Source: JAJTZA01 sp041749815
GTDB lineage: Bacteria > Verrucomicrobiota > Verrucomicrobiia > Chthoniobacterales > Terrimicrobiaceae
Direction: 5' to 3'
NCBI GenBank assembly: GCA_041749815.1
Contig: JBGTAR010000117.1
Coordinates: forward strand, 6,520-70,519
Length of the DNA: 64,000 nucleotides
Positions 16,590-24,911 of this stretch are shown here, in pieces (position 1 is the stretch's first letter; every line of letters begins with the position of its first letter). Under the pieces are notes generated by a model that did not search any database, was not told the origin of the DNA, and saw only the letters and a list, made by a program, of their open reading frames with translations. Position numbers and translations under genes: made by a program.

Positions 16590-18653
16590 TCAGGGGGCGG
16601 GCACGAAGCTGATATCGTCCAGCACGAGGGCCGGGTTGCCGCCATTCTGACCGATCCAGACGCTGCGTATGAGGGCATTGGGGGAAGCAATTCCGAAATA
16701 GGTGGCCTGTCCCCAGCCGACTCCTCCGAAATAATACCGACGAATCGGCAGTCCGTTGCCATCGAAGAGGATGACCAGCGGGGAGTAGTTGTCGGCATTG
16801 CTATTGATCACGACACTGAATTTGGACAGATGCCTTTGGAACGTGAGATAGACCCCACCATTAACCCCGGTGGCTGCGGTGGCGAGGAGGCCTTGCGTGC
16901 CAGAGACCATCGTTGGCGTGCCGCTGCTGCGATCCCGAATCACATAGACCGCTTTTGTCGCATCGGGGGCACCCAACGTGTTGGTTGCCATGTCATAGCT
17001 CCGCCACTCGGCATTGACGGTACCCACTGTGGTCGAGAGCACCTTCAAACCCTTATCGGTCGAGAGCACGGGGGACGGATTTAGAACTCCTGAAGCATTC
17101 AATTGATAGGGCACCGCGCCGAACCCGGAAGAAGCCTCGAAGTCCAAGATGGTGGCCCCCTGTGCGGGCGTCATGGCGACCGAAGCCACCGGTTCAAAGG
17201 GTTCAGAACTCAGGTCGCTTCCCGAGAAGTTGAAATGGGGATTGTTCCAAGTGACGGTGGCACCTCCGGCTGGATCGATTTGGGTGCCTCCCACAACCTG
17301 CAGAACGCCTGAAAGATCCGTCACCTTCAGTCGCATGAAGCGTTTGTCGGAATTGCTGAGCGGCTGGATATCCCTTGCCACGATGGTTTCCAATCCGACC
17401 GTCGGGAAATTGTCGGTGCGGCTGATCTGATTGGCCGGTAGAAACGGATCAAATTCCGTCCAAGCGGCGCCCAAATCACTGGTCACCTCGACCACCGTGC
17501 GGACATCCGTGGCCAATTTGCTATGGACGAAAGAGAGGCTGAGATAGTCCACGTCTCCAACCGTGCTGACTCCCACAAGAGGCATGCGGGTCGGCGGGAC
17601 GAGCAGCGGATTTCCACTGGCATCGTTTAAAGGAATCCCGATGGCATATTTCATGAGGTTCGGAATCCCGTCCCCGTTGGGAGCGTCCAGATTTCCGCTC
17701 AGACCGGGAATATAGACTGTCGTTCCGAAGGTAGAATACTGCCATCCCGCAAGGGAGGTCGGCACAAATGGCATTGACGATACCACAGCACTCGGTGTTC
17801 CTGTATAAACAGGGTTTGAAGGCAGAATCCGATAATAGCGATATTCTCCGGCAGGCAAGTTAGCATCGGTGAAGGTCAGGCGAGGTGCTTCTACGGTGGC
17901 GAGCTGATAAAATGGACCGGCGGCCGATGAGGCCACCTCAACCGCATACATCGTCGCATTGGGCTCGGCATTCCAAGACAAATTAATTTCCGCGATCTTC
18001 GCTCCGGGAGTGGCAAGCACATTTGTCACAGAGCCCACCGGGGCAAAGGGATTATATCCCTGTGCCGAAGCGACTTGGGAAAACGCCGAATTGTTGCCCG
18101 GGTTGAACGCCATCACACGGTAGTAGTAGGTTGTATTGAGTTGCGGACAATTGTCCGTGTAGGAGAGGACGGGAGCAGTGACCGTGGCGATTTTTGTAAA
18201 CCCTCTCCCCGCTTCCGTGGATCTTTCGATTTGGTAGGTGGTCGCGTTGCTGGCGCTGCTCCAGTTCAGAACAACTTGTCCCGAGCTTGTCCCGGTTGCC
18301 GCTGTGAGGCTTGAGATCGCGCCGACCACGGGCTCGCTTCCGGTATTGAGCGTCACACTGTCAAACTGGGCGTAGCCGAGGGGCGCGCTGCCCACCTGCC
18401 CCGAGGCGAGGATGAATCCCACATAAGCAGTTCCGGGAATGCCTGCCTGAGTAACGGGTGAGCCAATCGCCGCCCAAGTCGATCCATTCGTAGAGGTAAA
18501 AGTCGTGGTGGTGTTGCCGCTTCGCACGATTCGCAACCACTGTTTGACAGACATGTCAAAGGATCCGACCCAGGAAAATCCTGACTGCAGTGTGGGGGAG
18601 GAGCGGACATATCGTCCAAAGCCAAAGTCGTTCCCGATAGTCAGCATGTCCAT
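16590..18653 (-). CDS. C-terminal part of a frameshifted secreted FN3 protein
   Basis: This frame continues the upstream coding sequence (18641-21409) after a frameshift near 18655. Read together, the two frames complete one DUF1349-like beta-sandwich (upstream GDFTFSARVTNYPL and IALRGSLDA; here MDMLTIGNDFGFGRYVRSS, QWLRIVRSGNTTTTF). After it come two FN3 repeats (VVLNWSSASNATTYQIERS; EINLSWNAEPNATMYAVEV), a short linker with PNGDGIPNLMKYAIG, and a terminal module of about 230 residues (from DPAGGATVTWNNPHF to DDISFVPAP). By eye the last 125 residues of that module are about two-thirds identical to residues 400-535 of the protein at 10145. The product is extracellular if the frame is restored. 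On its own it would lack a signal peptide. Confidence 0.75.
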   Translation of the reverse strand: MDMLTIGNDFGFGRYVRSSPTLQSGFSWVGSFDMSVKQWLRIVRSGNTTTTFTSTNGSTWAAIGSPVTQAGIPGTAYVGFILASGQVGSAPLGYAQFDSVTLNTGSEPVVGAISSLTAATGTSSGQVVLNWSSASNATTYQIERSTEAGRGFTKIATVTAPVLSYTDNCPQLNTTYYYRVMAFNPGNNSAFSQVASAQGYNPFAPVGSVTNVLATPGAKIAEINLSWNAEPNATMYAVEVASSAAGPFYQLATVEAPRLTFTDANLPAGEYRYYRILPSNPVYTGTPSAVVSSMPFVPTSLAGWQYSTFGTTVYIPGLSGNLDAPNGDGIPNLMKYAIGIPLNDASGNPLLVPPTRMPLVGVSTVGDVDYLSLSFVHSKLATDVRTVVEVTSDLGAAWTEFDPFLPANQISRTDNFPTVGLETIVARDIQPLSNSDKRFMRLKVTDLSGVLQVVGGTQIDPAGGATVTWNNPHFNFSGSDLSSEPFEPVASVAMTPAQGATILDFEASSGFGAVPYQLNASGVLNPSPVLSTDKGLKVLSTTVGTVNAEWRSYDMATNTLGAPDATKAVYVIRDRSSGTPTMVSGTQGLLATAATGVNGGVYLTFQRHLSKFSVVINSNADNYSPLVILFDGNGLPIRRYYFGGVGWGQATYFGIASPNALIRSVWIGQNGGNPALVLDDISFVPAP

Positions 18654-21409
18654 CGCCGCGCGTCCAAGCTGCCGCGCAAAGCAATTCCCGCGCAGGCGGA
18701 GTTGGCGCCGTAGATGGCATTGAGCGGGTAGTTTGTTACCCGTGCGGAGAAAGTGAAATCTCCGGTGACCGGGCGGTAGAGAAAACGTCCGGAATCGCTG
18801 GTCTGCAGCAGCACAATCGGGCCGCTCCTCACCGCGAGGCCAAATGTGCCGTCGACTTGCTCCGCATAGCCTGCATCGCTGATCGAGCCAAACGTAGCGG
18901 AGGCCCAAGGCGAGGGCAGGGTTTGCGCGGTCGGATCATTGACAAAGACATAAGGGTTCAACTCCCAGCCGAGGCCGAGCCCGTTGGTGGGGTTGCCAAG
19001 GTTGACCTGAAAAATCTTTGTCATCTGCTTGCCACTGGGATTGGGCAGGGAGAGGTTGACCGGTTTGTATCCGCTTTCCCCATTGGCCCATGAGACCGTG
19101 CCAGTGGTTGTCGGGTAGTCCAGACCGGCAGTGCCCCAGATTCCGGCGGTCGAATACGAGAGTGAAACATTCCCGGCGTCGCCATTAAAACGGTTGATCC
19201 CAAGGGAAAAGACCCCGGCATCTTTATTGACGACCCGATAGAATCCCTGTCCATAAGCGATGCCAGGCAGGCTCTGGTCGGCACCCGCATCGGAGTAGCC
19301 GGAAGACCCGTTCGCGTTGGTCGCGCGCACCCTGTAGTTCACAATCTGGCCACTGGGTGCGGACGAATCGGTGTATGATGTGGCATTCGTACCCACGGTA
19401 CCAATCTGGCTCCATAGACCGGTCGCCGCATTGTAACGCTCAATCAGAAAGCCGGTTTCATTGTCGGAATTGTCTTCCCACGTCAGCAAAAACGTCGAGC
19501 CTCCCGAGCGGCGGACGCTCAACTGGGTGGGTGCTCCCGGCGATGGAGCGGCAGCCAGGTGGGTGGTGGTGACAAACTCTCCGATGCTCTGGTTGGCGTA
19601 AGTGCCGGATGGCGTGCTCTCCATGCGAACAGCTTTCACGAGGTAGGTGTAGGAAACGCCAGCCGTCAGGGTCGAATCGTTGTCGGTAAAGGTGAGCGTG
19701 CTGGTATTCAGGCAGGAGCCGGTGGGGTTCGCACCATTCGCCGCTGTGCCGGTGATCCGGATGAATGGACCCGCCGAGTTCATAGAGCGATAGACATGGT
19801 AGCCGCTGAGTCCGAAGTCAGTCGAGGCCTGCCAACGCACAACAACCCCGGCACCCGAGGAGGTGGCGGTCACCCGGCTGGGCGGTGCGATGCTGTGCAA
19901 GCGCAACGTGGGATCTCCCATCAGTGCGATGTGCGTGCCGCGGTAGGGACCGCTTTGGAAGAAATCTCCCGTTCCCGCTCCGTTGTTGATAGCCTTGCGG
20001 GTGGAGTAACCAACCGTATCGCCCAGAGCCATGTGGTACAACGGAATCTGCCCTCTCCCCGACCAGGCGCAGCTAAGACCCAAGGAACCGTTCGTTCCGG
20101 CCAAGGGGGCGCGGAGAAAGTTTTGCTCACTGTCCCAGTCTCCAAAATAGCTTCCGAAAAGCTGGGTGAAAACCGCTTTCGAGTCCTGCCTCCCAAAGTT
20201 CCACTCCGATTCGCCTACGCCATTTGCGCCATAAAAGAGCCCTCCCCCGCAGCCATAGGCGAACAGCATCGGGGTGGTGGGCAGCACCGTGAACCAATCT
20301 GCTGCGTCCATCTGCCCTGGATCACGTCCGAAGAAACCAAATCCAGAAATCCATGCGGTTTGCGCATAGTAATTGAAGTTGTCGTCCACGATCCCCCGCC
20401 GCGCCACATTGTTGAAGGGCGCTTGCACCCGCCGAAACCGGTTGTCACGTACCAAATACTGACGCAGCAGTTCGACCTCGGTCATGCCTCTCGGAACCGC
20501 GCTCATTTTCGTAAGATCCACGCGTCCGCATTGGATTTCGACATCGGATGGCAGGGTGTTCGTGTCGAATTTTCCGTCCCCAATCTTATTCACGTTGCGT
20601 TGGTCGGCGAAATTGCTCGTTCCTGTGCTGACATTAGCATCCGTCCAGTTGCCATCCACATCGGCATAGTAGCTGTCTGCTGGCCAGGCACCACCATGAT
20701 CGCCGTGACCGTCGATGGCACTGTTGCCAGAGTAAGGGACAGGGATGCGACCGAAGAGGAGCAGTGCCCATGTGTTGCCGGGGTCGGTGTTGTAGTCGGC
20801 CTGCACAATGGCGCGGATATTCTGCTGCTCCGCGATGCGGGCGGCCCAGACCGAACTGTCATTGTTGCTCGGATCGACGGTCTCGCGCGGCACGTCATGG
20901 CGCAGGACGACCCACCCATCCGCCACCAGATTTTTCTCGAGCTGTTGGATTTCTGCCGAGAGCGGCGCAACCATGGTCTGGTCCACGAGCAGGATGACCT
21001 TGCCGCGGCTCTCGACCAACGGAACATTGTGCCCCGCCACGATACCGCCGATGGAGCTAAAGCTTTGGGGGGACATGGAGTATTCGTAAGCCACACCCGG
21101 CTGCGCGGTCATGTCGGCGTAGGTGTAGATCCCACTCGGAAGATTGACGGGCGCCTCCCAGACCGTCGCACCTTTCACGCGGCGATAAATCTGCGTCGGC
21201 AGGGTCGGCTGCTTGTTAGTCCAATTGAGCGTGATGCAAGGAGCCGTGGCACTCGTCGTCGCGGTCGTCTCCATTACGTTGCTGCGCGAATCCGCCAGCA
21301 GTGGCCGGAGCGGAGCAAGGCACAGAAGCATGCCCAATGCCGCAGGCGTCCATTTGCGGACGAAAAGTGGTGGTAGTGCAAAGGCAGTCGCGGGCGAGGG
21401 ACTTTTCAT
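18641..21409 (-). CDS. N-terminal part of a frameshifted secreted protein with gingipain-like and FN3 domains
   Basis: The 922-residue frame starts with a signal peptide (ALGMLLCLAPLRPLLA). A region from about residue 130 to 520 resembles C25/gingipain-type caspase-fold sequences: VILLVDQTM, a His-rich DGHGDHGGAWPADSYY, CGRVDL, and FAYGCGGG with a Cys where the family has its nucleophile, then a conserved-looking FGSYFGDWDSEQNFLRAPL. Peptidase activity is a guess. Then come FN3 repeats (VVVRWQASTDFGLSGYHVY; FLLTWEDNSDNETGFLIER), a Calx-beta-like segment (VFSLGINRFNGDAGNVSLSY, WANGES) and the first half of a DUF1349-like domain. The coding sequence then shifts frame; one missing or two extra bases within GACGCGCGGCG (about 18652-18662) would explain it. 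Together with 16590-18653 it would encode about 1606 residues. Confidence 0.75.
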   Translation of the reverse strand: MKSPSPATAFALPPLFVRKWTPAALGMLLCLAPLRPLLADSRSNVMETTATTSATAPCITLNWTNKQPTLPTQIYRRVKGATVWEAPVNLPSGIYTYADMTAQPGVAYEYSMSPQSFSSIGGIVAGHNVPLVESRGKVILLVDQTMVAPLSAEIQQLEKNLVADGWVVLRHDVPRETVDPSNNDSSVWAARIAEQQNIRAIVQADYNTDPGNTWALLLFGRIPVPYSGNSAIDGHGDHGGAWPADSYYADVDGNWTDANVSTGTSNFADQRNVNKIGDGKFDTNTLPSDVEIQCGRVDLTKMSAVPRGMTEVELLRQYLVRDNRFRRVQAPFNNVARRGIVDDNFNYYAQTAWISGFGFFGRDPGQMDAADWFTVLPTTPMLFAYGCGGGLFYGANGVGESEWNFGRQDSKAVFTQLFGSYFGDWDSEQNFLRAPLAGTNGSLGLSCAWSGRGQIPLYHMALGDTVGYSTRKAINNGAGTGDFFQSGPYRGTHIALMGDPTLRLHSIAPPSRVTATSSGAGVVVRWQASTDFGLSGYHVYRSMNSAGPFIRITGTAANGANPTGSCLNTSTLTFTDNDSTLTAGVSYTYLVKAVRMESTPSGTYANQSIGEFVTTTHLAAAPSPGAPTQLSVRRSGGSTFLLTWEDNSDNETGFLIERYNAATGLWSQIGTVGTNATSYTDSSAPSGQIVNYRVRATNANGSSGYSDAGADQSLPGIAYGQGFYRVVNKDAGVFSLGINRFNGDAGNVSLSYSTAGIWGTAGLDYPTTTGTVSWANGESGYKPVNLSLPNPSGKQMTKIFQVNLGNPTNGLGLGWELNPYVFVNDPTAQTLPSPWASATFGSISDAGYAEQVDGTFGLAVRSGPIVLLQTSDSGRFLYRPVTGDFTFSARVTNYPLNAIYGANSACAGIALRGSLDARRWTC

Positions 21410-21845
21410 TTTCGTTAAGGGGAGTGAATTTGTGGGGAACGGGAGATGGAGTCAGCGTCTCAAAGAGGAATTTCGCGTATATTAAGCATTAAATAAGTAA
21501 ATTAATAGGCCCTTAACATCGCACACACAAGAAATTTCTCAAAAAATAAAGAGTTGGATACCGCCGGTTCGAAGCTCTCGTTAAGGACTATCCGCCTCGC
21601 ACGAGCGTTTTTACCAAGGTCTGGATTCCTGCGCGATCAGAGATGGCAGTCAGGAGCAAAGTGCTCCACCGGGAAACGGCAACGACTTCCTGAAACGACA
21701 ATGGCTGACCGTGGCGAGGCGTGGTCTGGGTTGTCCAGTGGACAGAGATGCCCCAGGTACGGCTTTGAAGCTCGGGGATGACCGGTGTGACATGCTGGAG
21801 CCGGATGTTGAAATCTCTTGAATGGGATGTTTCGGGGAAACTTAA
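21410..21845. other. Intergenic region with a protein-like minus-strand stretch
   Basis: The 436 bases between the FN3 giant and the upstream GH5 gene contain no ORF with a normal start. An AT-rich run (21488-21510) next to the FN3 gene probably holds its promoter. On the minus strand, about 21830 to 21592 reads as a stop-free protein-like text (FNIRLQHVTPVIPELQ, GISVHWTTQTTPRHGQPLSF, EVVAVSRWSTLLLTAISDRA) that ends at TAG. I do not recognise it; it may be a gene remnant. Confidence 0.35.
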
Positions 21846-23411
21846 TTAATCCTTCTTGTCGCCCGTCCGATTTTTTTCCAGCGCCTTGCGGATCACCTTG
21901 GCGCGGTCGGTGATGTAATTGACCGGCGTTGGGGCCGGTTCGGCACCAGCCCACGGGATTTCGTCGTGTTCGAGGCTCCATCCATTGAACTCGCGGAAGG
22001 CGTGATACGTCCACGACCAGCCCCTCTCTTCAAATATCTCAATCGTGTCGTTGAGCCATTTTACAGCATCTTCCTTCGGGGCCCAGCGGACGACGCTGAA
22101 CTCTCCCACATAGATGGGAACGCGCCATTTTTCGGCGAACTCCACTGTCGGCGCAATCGCCTTCAGGTGTTGCTCCTGGTCGAAATAGACTCCCTTGATT
22201 TCCGACGGATAATGCACGACGCCCTTTTGGCCCACATCCGTCTGATCCAGCCCGCCCACGAATTCGAGTCCCTGGCTGGTGAACTCGGCCGGGTAGTAGG
22301 TATGCACGGTATAGATAACGCGCGTGTCCGGGAGAGGCACCAATCCATCGTAGCCGCGGTCGAGGGCTCCGGGTCCGGGCGAGAACACGATCCACACATC
22401 GGGATCGATATTACGAATGGCTTTCAGCAACTTGACGGCCAGCGGATACCATTGCTTCGGTGCCCAGGGCAACTGCGAGCGGTCGAGCGGTTCGTTGTAG
22501 AGGTCGTATCCCCAAATCGTCTTTCCATAAGGCTTGAGTCGCTTGGCAATATCCGTCCACACCCGCAGAAAACTGCTTTCGAGTTCGGGGTGACGCCATA
22601 GCTCCGGTTGATCCAACTGCGACTTTTCCATGATTTCCTCAATCGGTGGGGCATGGAGATCGATGATGAGTTTAATGCCATATTTCTCGGCATTTTTCAC
22701 CGCCTGCTCGATGTCGTCGAGGATGAGCGGCCAGGCTTCCCAGAGGGGTTTCTGATGACGCTTGGCCAGATCGACTGGCGAGAACTGCAGCCGCGCGGCA
22801 TTGGCTCCCCATTCCGCCATGTCGCGGAAGGTCCCCTCACCCCAATCCCCGCCAAGCATGAATCCCCGCACAATCGGCGGCGTGGGACGGGATTTTCCCA
22901 ACTCCTCGGGAGTCGGTGTCCTTGGCTGATCCAGATTCGCAAGCGGGGACGACTCGATCTTCATCCACCGCAACTCTGCCCATTGGCCGGGGTTTGGAAT
23001 CCATGCGCAGAGGAACCTCGAGTCATCGGAGGCGGCGGGAATCGTAAAATCCACATAGTCCGTGAATGGCTCTTTCGCATTCAAAACAAGATGCACCTCC
23101 GGATTTTCGTCGAGGTTTCGGAAAATTAAGAGCTGCACGTCTCCCTGGGCGCGCCCATAGAGAACATAACGTCCGGGCTTGAGACGAATAGGCTTATAGA
23201 TTTTGGCATCCCACTCGTTGGCCGTGAGGATGATCCCCTCTTTTCCCTGCGACCACTCAATCGAGGACGTTGAAGACCAGTTGTCGATTTCCTTTGGCTT
23301 GGAAAAATCGAATGTCTCGGAGGTATTGATGCGCTGAGTCTTTGCCGGCGCGGCCATGAGCGTGCAGAGGGCGGGGAGGAGGAGAGCAAGGAGGATGTGC
23401 GTGGCTTTCAT
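21846..23411 (-). CDS. Secreted GH5-family glycoside hydrolase with N-terminal CBM-like domain
   Basis: The 521-residue protein has a signal peptide (ILLALLLPALCTLMAAPA), an N-terminal beta-sandwich of about 130 residues (FDFSKPKEIDNWSS, IRLKPGRYVLYGRAQGD, ELRWMKIESS) and a GH5-type TIM barrel. Barrel landmarks are RGFMLGGDWGEGTF, ANAARLQFSP, LIIDLHAPP, IWGYDLYNEPLDRS (acid/base Glu about 310), VIYTVHTYYP and IYVGEFSVVRWAPKEDA (nucleophile Glu about 437). The catalytic domain matches that of the 1025-residue protein at 10145, with the same CBM-GH5 order but without the two extra N-terminal modules. It is expected to act outside the cytoplasm on a beta-linked polysaccharide; the substrate is unknown. 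Confidence 0.88.
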   Translation of the reverse strand: MKATHILLALLLPALCTLMAAPAKTQRINTSETFDFSKPKEIDNWSSTSSIEWSQGKEGIILTANEWDAKIYKPIRLKPGRYVLYGRAQGDVQLLIFRNLDENPEVHLVLNAKEPFTDYVDFTIPAASDDSRFLCAWIPNPGQWAELRWMKIESSPLANLDQPRTPTPEELGKSRPTPPIVRGFMLGGDWGEGTFRDMAEWGANAARLQFSPVDLAKRHQKPLWEAWPLILDDIEQAVKNAEKYGIKLIIDLHAPPIEEIMEKSQLDQPELWRHPELESSFLRVWTDIAKRLKPYGKTIWGYDLYNEPLDRSQLPWAPKQWYPLAVKLLKAIRNIDPDVWIVFSPGPGALDRGYDGLVPLPDTRVIYTVHTYYPAEFTSQGLEFVGGLDQTDVGQKGVVHYPSEIKGVYFDQEQHLKAIAPTVEFAEKWRVPIYVGEFSVVRWAPKEDAVKWLNDTIEIFEERGWSWTYHAFREFNGWSLEHDEIPWAGAEPAPTPVNYITDRAKVIRKALEKNRTGDKKD

Positions 23412-23564
23412 GAGGGAGAACGTTCAGGAATTCCGGGGGAGAGGAAATTACCAAGGGAGTTGACACCCCGCAATGGCAATCAGGGAATGGAGAGGCGGCA
23501 TCTTGCCGCTTGCCACCTTTGCAAAAAGCGGCGGGACGCCACGCCTCTTCCACACTGCCACACC

Positions 23565-23609
23565 AAAAAAACAGCGCACTGCAAAGGCCGAGCCTTGGCG
23601 AGTGCGCTG
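23565..23609 (-). terminator. Strong intrinsic terminator after the PEP-CTERM gene
   Basis: On the minus strand, CAGCGCACT and AGTGCGCTG pair in a 9-bp stem extended by the inner pairs GCC(T)TTG/CAAGGC around a CGA-type loop, followed at once by seven T (plus-strand A at 23565-23571). It sits 15 bases after the stop of the gene at 23625 and isolates that gene from the GH5 downstream. Confidence 0.85.
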
Positions 23610-23624
23610 CGGATTCGATGGATG

Positions 23625-24485
23625 TTAAGCGCGGGTGTTCGCTTTGCGACGACGGAAGGCCAGCACGCCAGCGCCGATTGCGAGAAGTGCGAAGGCCGAG
23701 GGTTCCGGGACGACATCGGCAAAAGACGTGCCGACTGCGAAAGAGTCAAAATTGGCTTCGAAAGTTCCCAGATTCACGCCATCCAGTGTGAAGCGATCAA
23801 AGGCGGATGGACCATCGGCAATTCCTAATTGCGACGCGGTAGCCATCCCCGGCGTAGCTGACGATGGGTTCAGATACAAATTGACCCCGTCATATTTGCC
23901 GGTCACGTCATTCCAGATGTATTCGCCTACGAGCATCACTAGTTGGCCATCTGCAGCAGTAGTGGATGAAATTGCATTTGTGCCAATAACCCCGCCTAAT
24001 CCTGCTGCATAGTTGCCTGCACTGATTCCAAGATAAGGAGTGTTTGAGCCGAAAATCCCGCCGCTATTCAGACCGAACGTCAATGTCGGGTTTGCCGAAG
24101 CTGTAACCATAGAGAATACCACGCTGAAAAAGATGTCCTGGCCAGTGATAACCGAGTCAAAGCTTCTGGACAAGAGATAGTTGAACGCATCACCATTGGT
24201 GGTTGTCAGGTTCACCGAATTCGCTCCACCGTTTTTGACAATGGAACCCGAACTGTAATTTAGCCCGCCGGAAACCACGTTTAAGGTTGTATCCGCGAGA
24301 GGCACAGAGCTGTAAGTCCCTGAAAGCCCCAGATCGCCGCTGCCACTCTGTCCGGCAAGTGCATTTCCCGCCGTATACCCCGTGTCAAAATTCGATTGGA
24401 CAAGGAGAGTTGCATGGGCGGAGGGGAGGGAGGCCGCTGCGAGAATTCCGACAGCGATCATCAATGGAGTGGGACGGATTTTCAT
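23625..24485 (-). CDS. PEP-CTERM sorted surface protein with LamG-like domain
   Basis: The 286-residue product has a signal peptide (AVGILAAASLPSAHA), one beta-sandwich domain and a C-terminal exosortase signal: VVPEPSAFALLAIGAGVLAF followed by RRRK. Such tags are cut and anchored by an exosortase in PEP-CTERM systems, so the protein is delivered to the cell envelope or matrix. The sandwich (TLLVQSNFDTGYTAGN, ITGQDIFFSVVFSM, GEYIWNDVTGKYDGVNLYLN, FDSFAVGTSFADV) resembles residues 58-300 of the GH5 protein at 10145, which has no PEP tag. No catalytic motif is seen, so it may bind or display the same glycan. It has its own strong terminator. Confidence 0.85.
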   Translation of the reverse strand: MKIRPTPLMIAVGILAAASLPSAHATLLVQSNFDTGYTAGNALAGQSGSGDLGLSGTYSSVPLADTTLNVVSGGLNYSSGSIVKNGGANSVNLTTTNGDAFNYLLSRSFDSVITGQDIFFSVVFSMVTASANPTLTFGLNSGGIFGSNTPYLGISAGNYAAGLGGVIGTNAISSTTAADGQLVMLVGEYIWNDVTGKYDGVNLYLNPSSATPGMATASQLGIADGPSAFDRFTLDGVNLGTFEANFDSFAVGTSFADVVPEPSAFALLAIGAGVLAFRRRKANTRA

Positions 24486-24911
24486 GGTGTGTTGGTTTTT
24501 TAGGTGGTTTTTTTGATTCCTCTACCTGCTTTTGAAATGAAGGCTGAGGGGGATATTTAGTTGTTTAATTGGTTATTAAATTTTCGGCAAGAACTTTTTT
24601 GAAATAAATTGGGATGGAGCCCCTCGGAGTCCGAACGTTGCAGAGAGCAGAGAGAACAGGCGTCTGGCTCCACTTCGCTCCGGTTGCCTTTCCTGGCCCC
24701 CCATCGAGTTTTCTGTCTTAAAAGATAAATAAACGATTGAAAAAAAATAAACGGCACGTCAAGGCAAGGTGGAAAACACGAGATGGGTTTCCCATTCTGC
24801 TGCGCCTCGAGAGACTTTCTTAGGCAAGGAAAGGTGAAGCTATTTCTCCCTGGGAAGTCGAATGGATTTCCACTTCCGTTGTCGAGCGCGGCAAGCCAGG
24901 TATTCGCAGTT
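24486..24911. other. Intergenic region between PEP-CTERM and mutarotase-like genes
   Basis: These 426 bases have no frame that reads as real protein on either strand. The left part next to the PEP-CTERM start is AT-rich and contains the inverted repeat at 24564. The middle has A-rich runs, and a small hairpin (ATGGG-TTT-CCCAT) lies near 24783. It probably holds the promoter of the gene at 23625. Confidence 0.4.
24564..24580. promoter_or_regulatory. Inverted repeat TTTAAT-N5-ATTAAA, candidate operator
   Basis: TTTAAT-TGGTT-ATTAAA is a perfect inverted repeat about 80 bases upstream of the PEP-CTERM gene. It resembles the TTAA-type repeats at 7271, 10121 and 25943 but with a different spacer, so membership in the same class is uncertain. 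Confidence 0.3.

Noticed and set aside
19559..21376. A 605-residue plus-strand open frame
   Set aside because: It is antisense to the FN3 protein gene and its translation has no domain pattern; the minus strand has a signal peptide and recognisable repeats.
22038..22400. Alternative minus-strand frames within the GH5 gene
   Set aside because: They are out-of-frame readings of the conserved GH5 barrel.
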